Assembly (NCBI GenBank): GCA_020343575.1
Contig: CP070801.1
Coordinates: forward strand, 634,250 to 648,000
From: Candidatus Aenigmatarchaeota archaeon
Lineage (GTDB): Archaea > Aenigmatarchaeota > Aenigmatarchaeia > QMZP01
Direction of reading: 5' to 3'
DNA: 13,751 bases
Below are positions 1 through 7,160 of the stretch, in pieces. The notes under the pieces were generated by a model. That model worked only from the letters and a program-made list of their open reading frames with translations, ran no database searches and was not told the origin of the DNA. Position 1 is the first letter of the stretch; every line of letters begins with the position of its first letter. The position numbers and the translations under genes are program-made.

Positions 1-626
1 GTACTCATGTGCTTTGCTGGCTTGCAGTCAACTTTGTTCTGGACCCCACCGAACCCCATGGTAAGCAGATTCTTAAGAGACCACCCCGCACAGTATGCAA
101 TCACACCATGTGAAAGGTCGTGTATATGGATGTAACCCTTTTTATGTGCTTCAGCAATGTTGGGTGAGTACATCTCGCTTAAGTTGTAGTTAGACATCAC
201 CTTTCCTGCCGTGTGCAACAGCAGGCCGGAGAATGAAAAGGCTTCGTTGGAATTCTCCCTAACCCTCCAGTCAGTCTGTTTCATGTACTCGGATATGGTA
301 TTTATGGCATCAACCATAACGGATTTGGTTTCCCTTATCTTTGCTCGTTGGTGCCTGTAAAGAATATAGGTCTTTGCAGTCTTTGCGTGACCATTCTTTA
401 TCAAAATCTTTTCAACTATATCCTGTATCTCCTCAACCGTTGGTATCTCCTTGTCGGAAAACTGATACTCTATAACAGCAACAACCTTGTTGGAAAGCTT
501 CTCTGCAATTTTTCTGTCCTTTCCGCCAACGGATTGTGCAGCTTTCCATATAGCCTCTGTTATCTTTTCCTGGTCAAAATCAACTACCCTTCCGTCCCTT
601 TTCCTTATCTTTTTTATCAGAGCCAT
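1..626 (-). CDS. nrdD: Anaerobic (class III) ribonucleoside-triphosphate reductase, N-terminal part
   Basis: Minus-strand reading from an ATG at 626 is open for 208 codons to the window edge, so the gene is cut by the window and lacks its C-terminal part. It begins MALIKKIRKRDGRVVDFD, the start of an ATP-cone domain (about residues 4-95), the allosteric nucleotide-binding module of ribonucleotide reductases. Residues from about 105 on, including IHIHDLSHG and YCAGWSLKNLL, fit the start of the glycyl-radical catalytic domain of class III NrdD. That enzyme makes dNTPs from NTPs without oxygen and needs the activase NrdG, which is not in view. The active-site Cys and C-terminal glycyl radical loop lie outside the window. 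A Shine-Dalgarno AGGTGG sits 8 nt before the ATG. nrdR ends 30 bp upstream on the same strand, so the two are probably one operon under the NrdR-box promoter near 1200. Assignment is firm; the activity is inferred from the family. Confidence 0.9.
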   Translation of the reverse strand, partial: MALIKKIRKRDGRVVDFDQEKITEAIWKAAQSVGGKDRKIAEKLSNKVVAVIEYQFSDKEIPTVEEIQDIVEKILIKNGHAKTAKTYILYRHQRAKIRETKSVMVDAINTISEYMKQTDWRVRENSNEAFSFSGLLLHTAGKVMSNYNLSEMYSPNIAEAHKKGYIHIHDLSHGVIAYCAGWSLKNLLTMGFGGVQNKVDCKPAKHMS

Positions 627-634
627 GTTTTCTT

Positions 635-640
635 CCACCT
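635..640 (-). promoter_or_regulatory. Shine-Dalgarno site of nrdD
   Basis: AGGTGG on the minus strand with an 8-nt spacer before the ATG at 626. It lies in the 30-bp gap after the nrdR stop. Internal translation initiation here fits a two-gene nrdR-nrdD transcript. Confidence 0.6.
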
Positions 641-656
641 ATTAATTGAAATCACG

Positions 657-1112
657 TTATTTATTCTTGATTAGTTTTTCCATTTCCCTTTTGAAAGAGT
701 CCAGGTCAGCGAATTCCCTGTAGACCGATGCAAACCTTATGTATGCAACCTTGTCGAGTTTCTTGAGTTTTTTCATCACAAGTTCTCCAATGAACCTGCT
801 GTCTATTTCAGTTTTTTTGTGGGCCCTAAACTTTGCCTCGATATCATCAACGATATTCTCGATCTTCTCCCTTGGTATGGACCTCTTCTCACATGCCTTC
901 AAAAGACCCACTAGGAGTTTATGACGGTCGAAGTTTTCCCTTCTCCCATTCTTCTTGACAATGGTTAGTTCAAGGGTTTCAACCCTCTCGTACGTTGTGA
1001 ACCTTTTCTTACATTTCAAACATTTCCTTCTCCTTCTCGTGACGTTGGATTCCTCGGTTTCCCTTTTGTCAAGGACCCGGGTATCTGAATTGGAGCAATA
1101 TGGGCATTTCAT
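657..1112 (-). CDS. nrdR: Transcriptional repressor NrdR
   Basis: A 151-aa protein, the usual NrdR length, beginning MKCPYC. An N-terminal zinc ribbon (C3, C6, C31, C34, with basic RRRRK just before the second pair) binds DNA. An ATP-cone (about residues 49-139, with VKKNGRRENFD near 52 and YIRFASVYREF near 124) senses ATP/dATP. In bacteria NrdR represses ribonucleotide reductase genes by binding paired NrdR boxes. Here the gene directly precedes nrdD, and a box pair lies in its own promoter, so autoregulation and control of nrdD are likely. The frame is open up to a GTG at 1175, but that would add 21 residues before the conserved MKCP start and would place the operator inside the coding region, so ATG 1112 is preferred. 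A possible GGTGA lies 13 nt upstream, rather far. NrdR is mainly a bacterial protein, so its presence in an archaeon is notable. Confidence 0.93.
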   Translation of the reverse strand: MKCPYCSNSDTRVLDKRETEESNVTRRRRKCLKCKKRFTTYERVETLELTIVKKNGRRENFDRHKLLVGLLKACEKRSIPREKIENIVDDIEAKFRAHKKTEIDSRFIGELVMKKLKKLDKVAYIRFASVYREFADLDSFKREMEKLIKNK

Positions 1113-1145
1113 AGTATTCCACAATTCACCCCTATCGGGAGCAAA

Positions 1146-1161
1146 CCACAATATATTGTGT
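1146..1161 (-). promoter_or_regulatory. NrdR box, proximal (near-perfect operator)
   Basis: Matches the bacterial NrdR-box consensus ACACWATATATWGTGT at 15 of 16 positions. Its core at 1147-1160 is a perfect 14-bp palindrome (CACAATA/TATTGTG). It lies between the predicted transcription start and the nrdR ATG, so repressor bound here would sit just downstream of the promoter. The palindrome has no loop and would make a poor RNA hairpin, which favours a DNA-level operator. Confidence 0.85.
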
Positions 1162-1177
1162 TTTTTATTAATCACAA

Positions 1178-1193
1178 CTACAATATGCGGTAT
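1178..1193 (-). promoter_or_regulatory. NrdR box, second (degenerate operator)
   Basis: Matches the NrdR-box consensus at 10 of 16 positions; the left half (TACAATAT) is good and the right half poor. It starts 32 bp from the start of the proximal box. That is about three helical turns, the spacing typical of paired bacterial NrdR boxes. It overlaps the transcription start predicted from the TATA box at 1211-1218. The spacing is the main support, since the match alone would be weak. Confidence 0.6.
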
Positions 1194-1210
1194 ATTATTA
1201 GCAGAAATAG

Positions 1211-1225
1211 TATTTAAACATTTCG
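1211..1225 (-). promoter_or_regulatory. Archaeal BRE/TATA promoter of nrdR-nrdD
   Basis: On the minus strand, a purine-rich BRE-like CGAAA (1221-1225) precedes TTTAAATA (1211-1218), a strong archaeal TATA box. The expected start, about 25 nt downstream, is near 1189-1191. That gives a leader of roughly 78 nt to ATG 1112 and puts the second NrdR box on the start site. The stretch 1113-1269 between nrdR and metG contains only this promoter and its operators. Confidence 0.65.
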
Positions 1226-1269
1226 CTAATTTGGTATAGTCTTTGACGTATATATCTTGGGATGTATAC

Positions 1270-2742
1270 TTACTTTACCTTATTAAACAAGTGTTCCCCC
1301 CTCTTTATCTTCCCACCTTTAAGAAGTCCAAACTTCACATCTTTGAGGATTCCTGGTTTCAGTCCGAGCTGCTCGTTAATCTTCTCTGATGTAGCTGGAA
1401 TGAATGGGGAGATTAGGATGGATATAATTCTAAGTGAATCTGCCAACGTGTAGAGTATATCCTGCAGCTCTTTCCCTTCCAGTTTCCAGGGTTCCTTCTC
1501 ATTTATGTACCTGTTACATGCCCTGATGAAGTTCCATATCTCTGCAAGAGCGTTGTGCAATTCGAATTTATCCATATATTTTTCAATACTTTCAACCCTG
1601 AGTTGCTTGCTAAGTTTTTCATCAACCTTACCTTGTGGTACGTTACCAGAAAAGGATTTCTCAATCATCTTAACAACCCTGCTGAGAAGATTACCAAGAT
1701 CATTGGCGAGCTCGTTGTTGAGTCTGTCCTTCAGGGCCTGTTCTGAGAAATCCCCATCCTCTCCCATTGGAATCTCCCTTGCGAACAGATACCTAACAGG
1801 GTCCGCCCCATACTTTTTCACAATCTCTAGTGGGTCTATCTGAACCCCAAGGGATTTGCTTATCTTCTGCCCGTTAACAGTCAGATAGCCATGGACAAGT
1901 ATGGTCTTCGGAGGTTTAATACCGGCTGATATGAGCATTGCAGGCCATATCACAGAGTGGAACCAGTTTATCCCCTTACCTATCAGATGGATATCAGCTG
2001 GCCAGAATTCCTTGAACTTCCCACCATCCGGATAACCTATCGCAGATACATAGTTAATCAGGGCATCAAACCAGACGTATATTTTATGATTCTTGTCATC
2101 AGGAACATCTATTCCCCAATACAGATTCTTCCTGCTTATACAGAGGTCCTTCAAATCATCAGACTTTATCCTGGATAACATCTCGTTTCTCTTCTCCTTG
2201 GGGATTACAAAATTTGGTGACTCCAAAAGCTTCACTATATGGTCATTGTACTTACTCAGCCTGAAGAAGTACGCCTCCTCCCTCAGGGGCTTTGGTGGTT
2301 TCTGGTGTTCTGGACATTTTCCACCAACCAGGTCTTTTTCAGTCAGGTAACCCTCACAACCCTCGCAATAAAGACCCTCGTAGAAATCCTTGTATATATC
2401 TCCTTTTTCAAGAACCTTCCTGAAAATATCCTGGGAAATCTTGATGTGCCTTTCCTCAGTTGTGCGTATGAAGTAATCGTTTGATATGTTTAGGGTTTTG
2501 CATAGATTCTTGAAGAACTCAACATTCTTGTCAACGAACTCCCTCACAGGAACACCAGCCTCCTTGGCTGCTTGGGAATTCTTCTCTGCGTTTTCATCCG
2601 TTCCTGTAAGGTAGAAGACTTTCTCCCCCCTCAATCTTTGCCACCTCGCTATAATATCGGCTATCACTTTCTCATAAGCATGCCCTATGTGGGGCTTTGC
2701 ATTCACGTAGTCTATCGCAGTTGTGATGTAAAACCTTCCCAA
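1270..2742 (-). CDS. metG: Methionyl-tRNA synthetase, bacterial-type
   Basis: A class I synthetase that charges tRNA-Met with methionine in the cytoplasm. Numbered from the chosen TTG start (490 aa), it has FYITTAIDYVN then the HIGH signature at 18-21, GTDEN near 47, and one zinc knuckle CxxC...CxxH (C126, C129, C143, H146). It also has VWFDALINYVSA near 223 and a KMSKS-type loop KISKS at 293-297, followed by an anticodon-binding helical domain. The single knuckle and N-terminal signature resemble the Thermus-like bacterial class rather than the usual archaeal class, which has paired knuckles. There is no C-terminal tRNA-binding (EMAP/Trbp111) domain. The frame also contains a GTG at 2751. 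The TTG at 2742 is preferred because GGTGA (2748-2752) lies 5 nt before it and the protein then begins MGRFYITT as in the family. It has its own promoter near 2785. Confidence 0.94.
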   Translation of the reverse strand: MGRFYITTAIDYVNAKPHIGHAYEKVIADIIARWQRLRGEKVFYLTGTDENAEKNSQAAKEAGVPVREFVDKNVEFFKNLCKTLNISNDYFIRTTEERHIKISQDIFRKVLEKGDIYKDFYEGLYCEGCEGYLTEKDLVGGKCPEHQKPPKPLREEAYFFRLSKYNDHIVKLLESPNFVIPKEKRNEMLSRIKSDDLKDLCISRKNLYWGIDVPDDKNHKIYVWFDALINYVSAIGYPDGGKFKEFWPADIHLIGKGINWFHSVIWPAMLISAGIKPPKTILVHGYLTVNGQKISKSLGVQIDPLEIVKKYGADPVRYLFAREIPMGEDGDFSEQALKDRLNNELANDLGNLLSRVVKMIEKSFSGNVPQGKVDEKLSKQLRVESIEKYMDKFELHNALAEIWNFIRACNRYINEKEPWKLEGKELQDILYTLADSLRIISILISPFIPATSEKINEQLGLKPGILKDVKFGLLKGGKIKRGEHLFNKVK

Positions 2743-2780
2743 TCCAATCACCCGGTTTAATATTATCTTTTCATGACGTA

Positions 2781-2790
2781 ATAAAATAAA
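2781..2790 (-). promoter_or_regulatory. Probable TATA box of metG
   Basis: TTTATTTTAT on the minus strand, about 25 bp before an expected start near 2760. That would give a short leader that still contains the GGTGA ribosome site before TTG 2742. The 90-bp gap between the 448-aa membrane protein gene and metG is very AT-rich, so TATA-like strings occur by chance. Confidence 0.35.
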
Positions 2791-2839
2791 TATGAATCAC
2801 AAAATAAAAAGACATGAAGATTCTGAATGAAAAAAGAAG

Positions 2840-4186
2840 TCATCTAGTGAAAATCCTCTGTTCTAATCTATGCCTTGGAGGTAGAAAATAGGTCATATTC
2901 TCTGAATCATAATTTTCTTCTAAATACCTTACAAAATTTGGAAACAAAGAGAATCGTTGACCGATTATTATCAATGTCACGTTGTTTTCTTCCGCTTCTT
3001 TAATCAGAATGGTATCATTCCAGAGTTCATGTTCAAATAAAACACGATGGCCAAACGGGTCCAAAGAATTTTTAAATATTGGTTTTTTCGCGTTCAGGGA
3101 AAATGATACATATTCTGATATGACATTCCCTTGGCTGTTTAGGACTTTTTCCTGTATCATTTCATTGTAAGATTTATCATTAGATAAAAAACCATTAAAG
3201 TAAACCATACTTATACTGAGTGCTAAAAACAACTGGATAAGCAAGACGGGTAAAATAACCTTTTTACATTTCTCAAATTCTTTGACAGCCATCCCAAAAA
3301 CAAGTATCATGCTGGCTTCTAATGGCAGAAAATAGTGGGTGGATGATCCTGCCCTGAAAAATATAATTGAACCTAAAACTAAAATTAAAACAAAGTAAAT
3401 CGAAATCAAGTTTTTCTTTATGCTATATATTGCTATTGCCAAGATCGGGATTTCCGGTATCATGAATAAGAAATAATTTATTATCTTTGCCTGGCTCAAA
3501 TCCCAAGGCTTTAGGGAATGGAAGCTTAAAGTTAAGAAGTAAAATTCACCGCCTGTAATCAAATTCAACAAAAAGAAAGTCAGACCCAAAGGTACAAAAT
3601 AGAATAAACTGAATATGCCTAATGATTTGTATTCCCTCTTGATCATGAAATAAATTAAAATCGCCAGTAATGCAATGACTGCCGTGTAGTTTGTCATAGT
3701 AGCTAAAAAGAGGGTTATTGCTGAAATGATTACATACCTTCTTGAAGAGCCATGGACAATAAAACCTATACTCAGTAATGAAAAAAATATCATCAGGGTA
3801 TTGCCTATGCCCACACTAAACCAAAAAAACGAAAATGGCATAATCAATAAAAATAAAGATGATAACAGTCCTATTTTATAACTTTTTGTTACCCTCTTTG
3901 TTATTAGATAGACCACTATTAAAGAGCCCAATAAAGACATCATCGAAATAATCCTGCCTGATAACAAACCACCTCCTAAATAATTCTGAATGTAATAAAA
4001 AAGGGGTGGCTGTATACAAAAAACATCTTTGTATATCAATGTGTCCGAATCTATCAGAGAAGAACATGCAGCATAAATTCCTTCCGAATAATCCTTTTCA
4101 AATTTATATGTCAGCGAACCTGAAGCTATCTGCATTCCCAGATAGAAGACAAAAAACAAGAATATAAAAATTATTTTATGCTTCAT
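2840..4186 (-). CDS. Membrane GT-C-like glycosyltransferase, AT-rich gene
   Basis: A 448-aa protein with an N-terminal membrane helix (about 4-20), then an extracytoplasmic loop with acidic DYSEG (32-36) and QPPLFYY (59-65). Roughly nine more hydrophobic segments follow up to about residue 330, then a soluble C-terminal domain of about 110 residues. The acidic loop-1 residues and the H/QPPL-type motif are the pattern of ArnT/PMT-family (GT39/GT83) transferases. These move a sugar from a polyprenyl-phosphate donor to an acceptor on the outer face of the membrane. Donor and acceptor cannot be told from sequence. The gene is much more AT-rich than its neighbours: by hand count GC is 18% at 3361-3420 and 25% at 3601-3660, against 40% at 4561-4620. 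That suggests separate ancestry. It is divergent from the 479-aa gene with only 32 bp between. The membrane topology is estimated by eye. Confidence 0.75.
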   Translation of the reverse strand: MKHKIIFIFLFFVFYLGMQIASGSLTYKFEKDYSEGIYAACSSLIDSDTLIYKDVFCIQPPLFYYIQNYLGGGLLSGRIISMMSLLGSLIVVYLITKRVTKSYKIGLLSSLFLLIMPFSFFWFSVGIGNTLMIFFSLLSIGFIVHGSSRRYVIISAITLFLATMTNYTAVIALLAILIYFMIKREYKSLGIFSLFYFVPLGLTFFLLNLITGGEFYFLTLSFHSLKPWDLSQAKIINYFLFMIPEIPILAIAIYSIKKNLISIYFVLILVLGSIIFFRAGSSTHYFLPLEASMILVFGMAVKEFEKCKKVILPVLLIQLFLALSISMVYFNGFLSNDKSYNEMIQEKVLNSQGNVISEYVSFSLNAKKPIFKNSLDPFGHRVLFEHELWNDTILIKEAEENNVTLIIIGQRFSLFPNFVRYLEENYDSENMTYFLPPRHRLEQRIFTR

Positions 4187-4218
4187 ATATTATTTTATAT
4201 CCAAAGTAAATAATTAGT
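4187..4218. promoter_or_regulatory. Compact divergent promoter, probably leaderless both ways
   Basis: Only 32 bp separate two divergent start codons. On the plus strand TTTTATAT (about 4193-4200) lies about 22-25 bp before ATG 4219. On the minus strand ATTATTTA (about 4205-4212) lies a similar distance before ATG 4186. Neither side has a Shine-Dalgarno site, so both transcripts probably start at or next to the AUG. The region's high AT content lowers confidence in the exact boxes. Confidence 0.45.
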
Positions 4219-5658
4219 ATGAAATCGTTTTTGATGAAAAATAAGCACGAGCTCGCATTGTTTGTCCCCCTGACAATCATGCTGATTTTTCTGGGCTACT
4301 ACATGCTTTATCCAGTCTCTGTAACCTATGACCCATCAATGCATGCCGAGATTGTAAAGCTAATAGAATGGCAGGGTTACCCTGACACATGGGAACCCTA
4401 TGCCCAGCAAAGCTTCACCTACACACCCTTCTTCCACTACCTGGCGTTTCTTTTGTCACTGATAGGAATACATGTGATAGACGCTGTGAGGATAATAGGA
4501 ATCCTAGCCTACATACTGATACCCATCTCAACCTATCTCTGGGCCTCGAGTTACTACAAGAAAAACAAAGCAATTCCTGCTCTATCTGCTTTGGTTATAG
4601 CGTTTCTGCCTTTGATGGGAAACATTTTCCTGTTGGGAGAATTCCCTGAGGTTCTTGCGATAGAATTGCTTGTACTACTTCTCTACTCAATAAAAACCAA
4701 ACGACATCTATTGGCAGCTCTTTTTGCAGGACTTACTTTATTGACACACCCATTCATGGTTCTGGTTGCAGTTGTTCTATTCCTGTACAACATAAAAAAC
4801 ATGAGAGGTGAAGACAACAAAACAAAGCTACTGTATTTTTTAATATTCGCAATAGTCTCGGGTTTCTGGGCTATAAAATATTGGGAGATAATGGGTAACA
4901 TAGCATCAGGGACATGGCATAACGTTGTCTACAACACGCAACAACCATATCTCTGGTTCTGGGCCCCTCACCAGATTCTGGACTTCCTATTCGGATTTAA
5001 CCAGTTGGGTTACCTAGCCTTCTTCTTCTCACTGATAGGTTTCTGGAAAATCAAGGACAGGTTCCTTAGAGTCTTTTATCTCTTCTGTCTGGTTTTCACT
5101 ATCTATCACCTACCATACAGCCAGCTTAAGATATTCGATCTGTTTTCAATACCTATCGCGATTTTTGCTGCAGTCGGGATCTGGACCATTGCAAATCTCT
5201 TCAAGAAAAATACCAAGATTCTGGTCGTTGGTATAATAATATTTTTGCTTGCGTTTTTCCAGGTTTGGCATTACGTGGACGTTAGGACCCGGTGGTTCAC
5301 AGATTCAACTCTTGATGACAATCTACTCGATTCCACGTTATGGCTCAAGGGCTATAATGAAAGTTTTGTCAGAATTTATTCAGAGAGGGGCTCTAGCTGG
5401 GTTGGGATTCTAGCGAACAAAATTCCCCTTTACCCGTACATAACAGACCTAGAAGCGTATTCAGATGACTACAAAGAACAGCTTGAAGATAGAGACAAAA
5501 TAAAGGAAAGTATCGATAACTCAGACACCACCCAGCTCGGACAATTGTTGGAAAAGCATGAAATAAAATTCATGTTCGTATCAGAAAACGTAACAGCTGA
5601 CTATCTGAGCAAAGTCTACTTCAACGAGGGCTGGAGCCTCTATGAAGTAACCTCGTAA
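4219..5658 (+). CDS. Multi-pass membrane protein, probable GT-C glycosyltransferase
   Basis: A 479-aa protein with a first membrane helix at about 12-31, then a loop with YDPSMH (D38, H42) and FTYTPFFHYL (66-75). About nine further hydrophobic segments extend to about residue 360, and a soluble C-terminal domain of about 115 residues ends in YEVTS. The layout of an acidic residue just after helix 1, many helices and a C-terminal extracytoplasmic domain is that of GT-C enzymes using lipid-linked sugars. However, no WWDYG (oligosaccharyltransferase AglB) or clear WDE motif is present, so the class is uncertain. It could equally be a non-catalytic relative. ATG 4219 begins MKSFLMKNKHE; an in-frame ATG five codons later is an alternative. 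Its 3' end overlaps the convergent 488-aa gene by 19 bp. Confidence 0.7.
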   Translation: MKSFLMKNKHELALFVPLTIMLIFLGYYMLYPVSVTYDPSMHAEIVKLIEWQGYPDTWEPYAQQSFTYTPFFHYLAFLLSLIGIHVIDAVRIIGILAYILIPISTYLWASSYYKKNKAIPALSALVIAFLPLMGNIFLLGEFPEVLAIELLVLLLYSIKTKRHLLAALFAGLTLLTHPFMVLVAVVLFLYNIKNMRGEDNKTKLLYFLIFAIVSGFWAIKYWEIMGNIASGTWHNVVYNTQQPYLWFWAPHQILDFLFGFNQLGYLAFFFSLIGFWKIKDRFLRVFYLFCLVFTIYHLPYSQLKIFDLFSIPIAIFAAVGIWTIANLFKKNTKILVVGIIIFLLAFFQVWHYVDVRTRWFTDSTLDDNLLDSTLWLKGYNESFVRIYSERGSSWVGILANKIPLYPYITDLEAYSDDYKEQLEDRDKIKESIDNSDTTQLGQLLEKHEIKFMFVSENVTADYLSKVYFNEGWSLYEVTS

Positions 5659-7106
5659 ACCCAGACATACGTCTTGTTGTACTCCTGGAACTCCTCTGCA
5701 GGTCCGAACTGATCGAAAACAGGAGATGGGAATTTTTCGTAATCATCCCAGGACCATACCCATTCCGGATACGTGGGTTCCCTTGACTCTATTACTATGT
5801 AGGAAACAGACCAGTTCTGTATCGCCTTCTGGAGGTCCTCTGCTTTGTTAGGGAAATAGACAATCCTCTTTCCGGATGTATAAAAGAGCTGCGGAACATT
5901 CTGCGACATCACGGTTGTTCCCTCTGGAATCCTCTCACCGATCCACCAACCCGCTTCCTTCAGGGATGATCCAGCAGGTATATCCTGAGCAATCATTTGA
6001 ACACCTGCTGCAAAATTTATGAAAATAAATATGATCGCGATGGCTGGTATGGTCTTGTTGGAGCGAACCCATATCCTGAAATCCTTTATACCAACTGCAA
6101 TCATTATCATGTAAATGGAGAAGAAGTTTAGGAGGTAACGGGATTCCTTTCTCGGTATGATCATGAAGAATATAAGTGAGAGTAGAACCATAAGAAAGAT
6201 TAGTGTGTTGGGTTTGTTTCTCTTCACAAGCAGCGAAATTATACCTGGTATTGCAAACACTCCGACCAGTCCGAATATCTCTGTCCAGTGTGTGAAGTAG
6301 TAATACCAGTCTGCAACATACCACCCCCCTGTAACAGTTCCCAAGCCAGTGAACATTGCCCCTATCGGAGATTCAAAAACTATTATATTGAACTGGAACC
6401 ATGGAATGAGTATGAGCAGGAACACCACAAAACCCAGCCAGTATGGCCACGACTTTATCCAGAAGGAATTCTTTATCTTTTTAACCAATCCCTTGTTTTT
6501 GTTCTTTTGTGTGAACTGGAAATAGATTGGATAAAGAACATAAACCCCCATTATTATCAGGGCAGGATACCTTGTAAGGAAAGCGATAGCTGTGATTGCA
6601 GCTGATATGGGAAAAAACCACTTGCTCTTATCAAAACCCAGATAGAAGGTATAGAGCGAGAGGGTGATGAGGAAAACGAATATTGACTCCGTCAAGAATT
6701 TTTCTGAGTAGAAGAGAAACATGTGGGATGTTGCGAGAAGAAGGCATGCCCAGAAAACGATCTCCCTGTCTCCGTAAAGTCTTCTGACAAAGAAATACAG
6801 GACTATAACAGAGAGTATCCCGAACAGGGGAGGAATGAATTTAACCAATGGCTCTGAGAAACCAAAAGTCTGCCACATACATGCAGTCATGTATGCGAAC
6901 ACCGGGGGACGGAAGGATTCCTGCCATGGTTTGTTAATCCAGTAACCCTGGCCCTCATAAACATTCCTGGCCAGTCCAAGGTAAACAACCTCATCCCACC
7001 AGTATCCCTGGTTCGCGTTGTAGAAGTAAAGCAGGGGAACCGCGGCAAGTAGGATTATGATTATTGTAAGTAGAAGCCAGTGATTTCTCCGAGTCTTTTT
7101 CTTCAT
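5640..7106 (-). CDS. ArnT/PMT-like membrane glycosyltransferase (GT39/GT83-type)
   Basis: A 488-aa protein. A basic N-terminus (KKKTRR) precedes a first helix at about 10-28. Then comes YWWDEVVY (35-42), whose D38-E39 pair matches the loop-1 acidic catalytic site of ArnT/PMT-family transferases, and RPPVFAY (66-72), the equivalent of their HPPL motif. About ten further hydrophobic segments follow, and after about residue 375 a soluble domain (IPEGTTVMSQNVPQLFY, then VSYIVIES). The protein ends WVYEVTS. Members transfer sugars from polyprenyl-phosphate carriers to lipids or proteins outside the membrane; the substrate here is unknown. It is the clearest glycosyltransferase of the three GT-C-like proteins in the window. 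Minus-strand TTTATTATTT lies about 26 bp before the ATG, so a leaderless transcript is likely. Its stop lies inside the last codons of the 479-aa gene. Confidence 0.82.
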   Translation of the reverse strand: MKKKTRRNHWLLLTIIIILLAAVPLLYFYNANQGYWWDEVVYLGLARNVYEGQGYWINKPWQESFRPPVFAYMTACMWQTFGFSEPLVKFIPPLFGILSVIVLYFFVRRLYGDREIVFWACLLLATSHMFLFYSEKFLTESIFVFLITLSLYTFYLGFDKSKWFFPISAAITAIAFLTRYPALIIMGVYVLYPIYFQFTQKNKNKGLVKKIKNSFWIKSWPYWLGFVVFLLILIPWFQFNIIVFESPIGAMFTGLGTVTGGWYVADWYYYFTHWTEIFGLVGVFAIPGIISLLVKRNKPNTLIFLMVLLSLIFFMIIPRKESRYLLNFFSIYMIMIAVGIKDFRIWVRSNKTIPAIAIIFIFINFAAGVQMIAQDIPAGSSLKEAGWWIGERIPEGTTVMSQNVPQLFYTSGKRIVYFPNKAEDLQKAIQNWSVSYIVIESREPTYPEWVWSWDDYEKFPSPVFDQFGPAEEFQEYNKTYVWVYEVTS

Positions 7107-7160
7107 AACATAGAATTGAACTAGGCAAATAATAAATCTTTAAGGAGGTTAAATAATTCT
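7107..7160. promoter_or_regulatory. Divergent promoter region with plus-strand Shine-Dalgarno
   Basis: This 54-bp gap separates the 488-aa transferase from the hydrolase-like gene. An AT block at 7127-7137 reads as TTTATTATTT on the minus strand, centred about 26 bp before ATG 7106. The plus-strand gene has GGAGGT at 7144-7149, 11 nt before ATG 7161, a rather long spacer. If the same AT block served the plus strand, the transcript would start after the Shine-Dalgarno site, so the plus-strand start site is unresolved. Confidence 0.45.

Noticed and set aside
348..674. Plus-strand 108-aa open frame opposite nrdD
   Set aside because: It is antisense to a well-supported nrdD/nrdR region and its hydrophobic, Leu/Tyr/Cys-rich translation looks like a reverse-strand shadow.
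1113..1175. Upstream GTG extension of nrdR adding 21 residues
   Set aside because: NrdR proteins begin at the MKCP zinc ribbon, the extra residues show no family resemblance, and the extension would cover the NrdR box.
1113..1190. Riboswitch or attenuator in the nrdR leader
   Set aside because: The only notable symmetry is a loopless palindrome that fits a protein-binding operator; no terminator-like hairpin with T-tract is seen.
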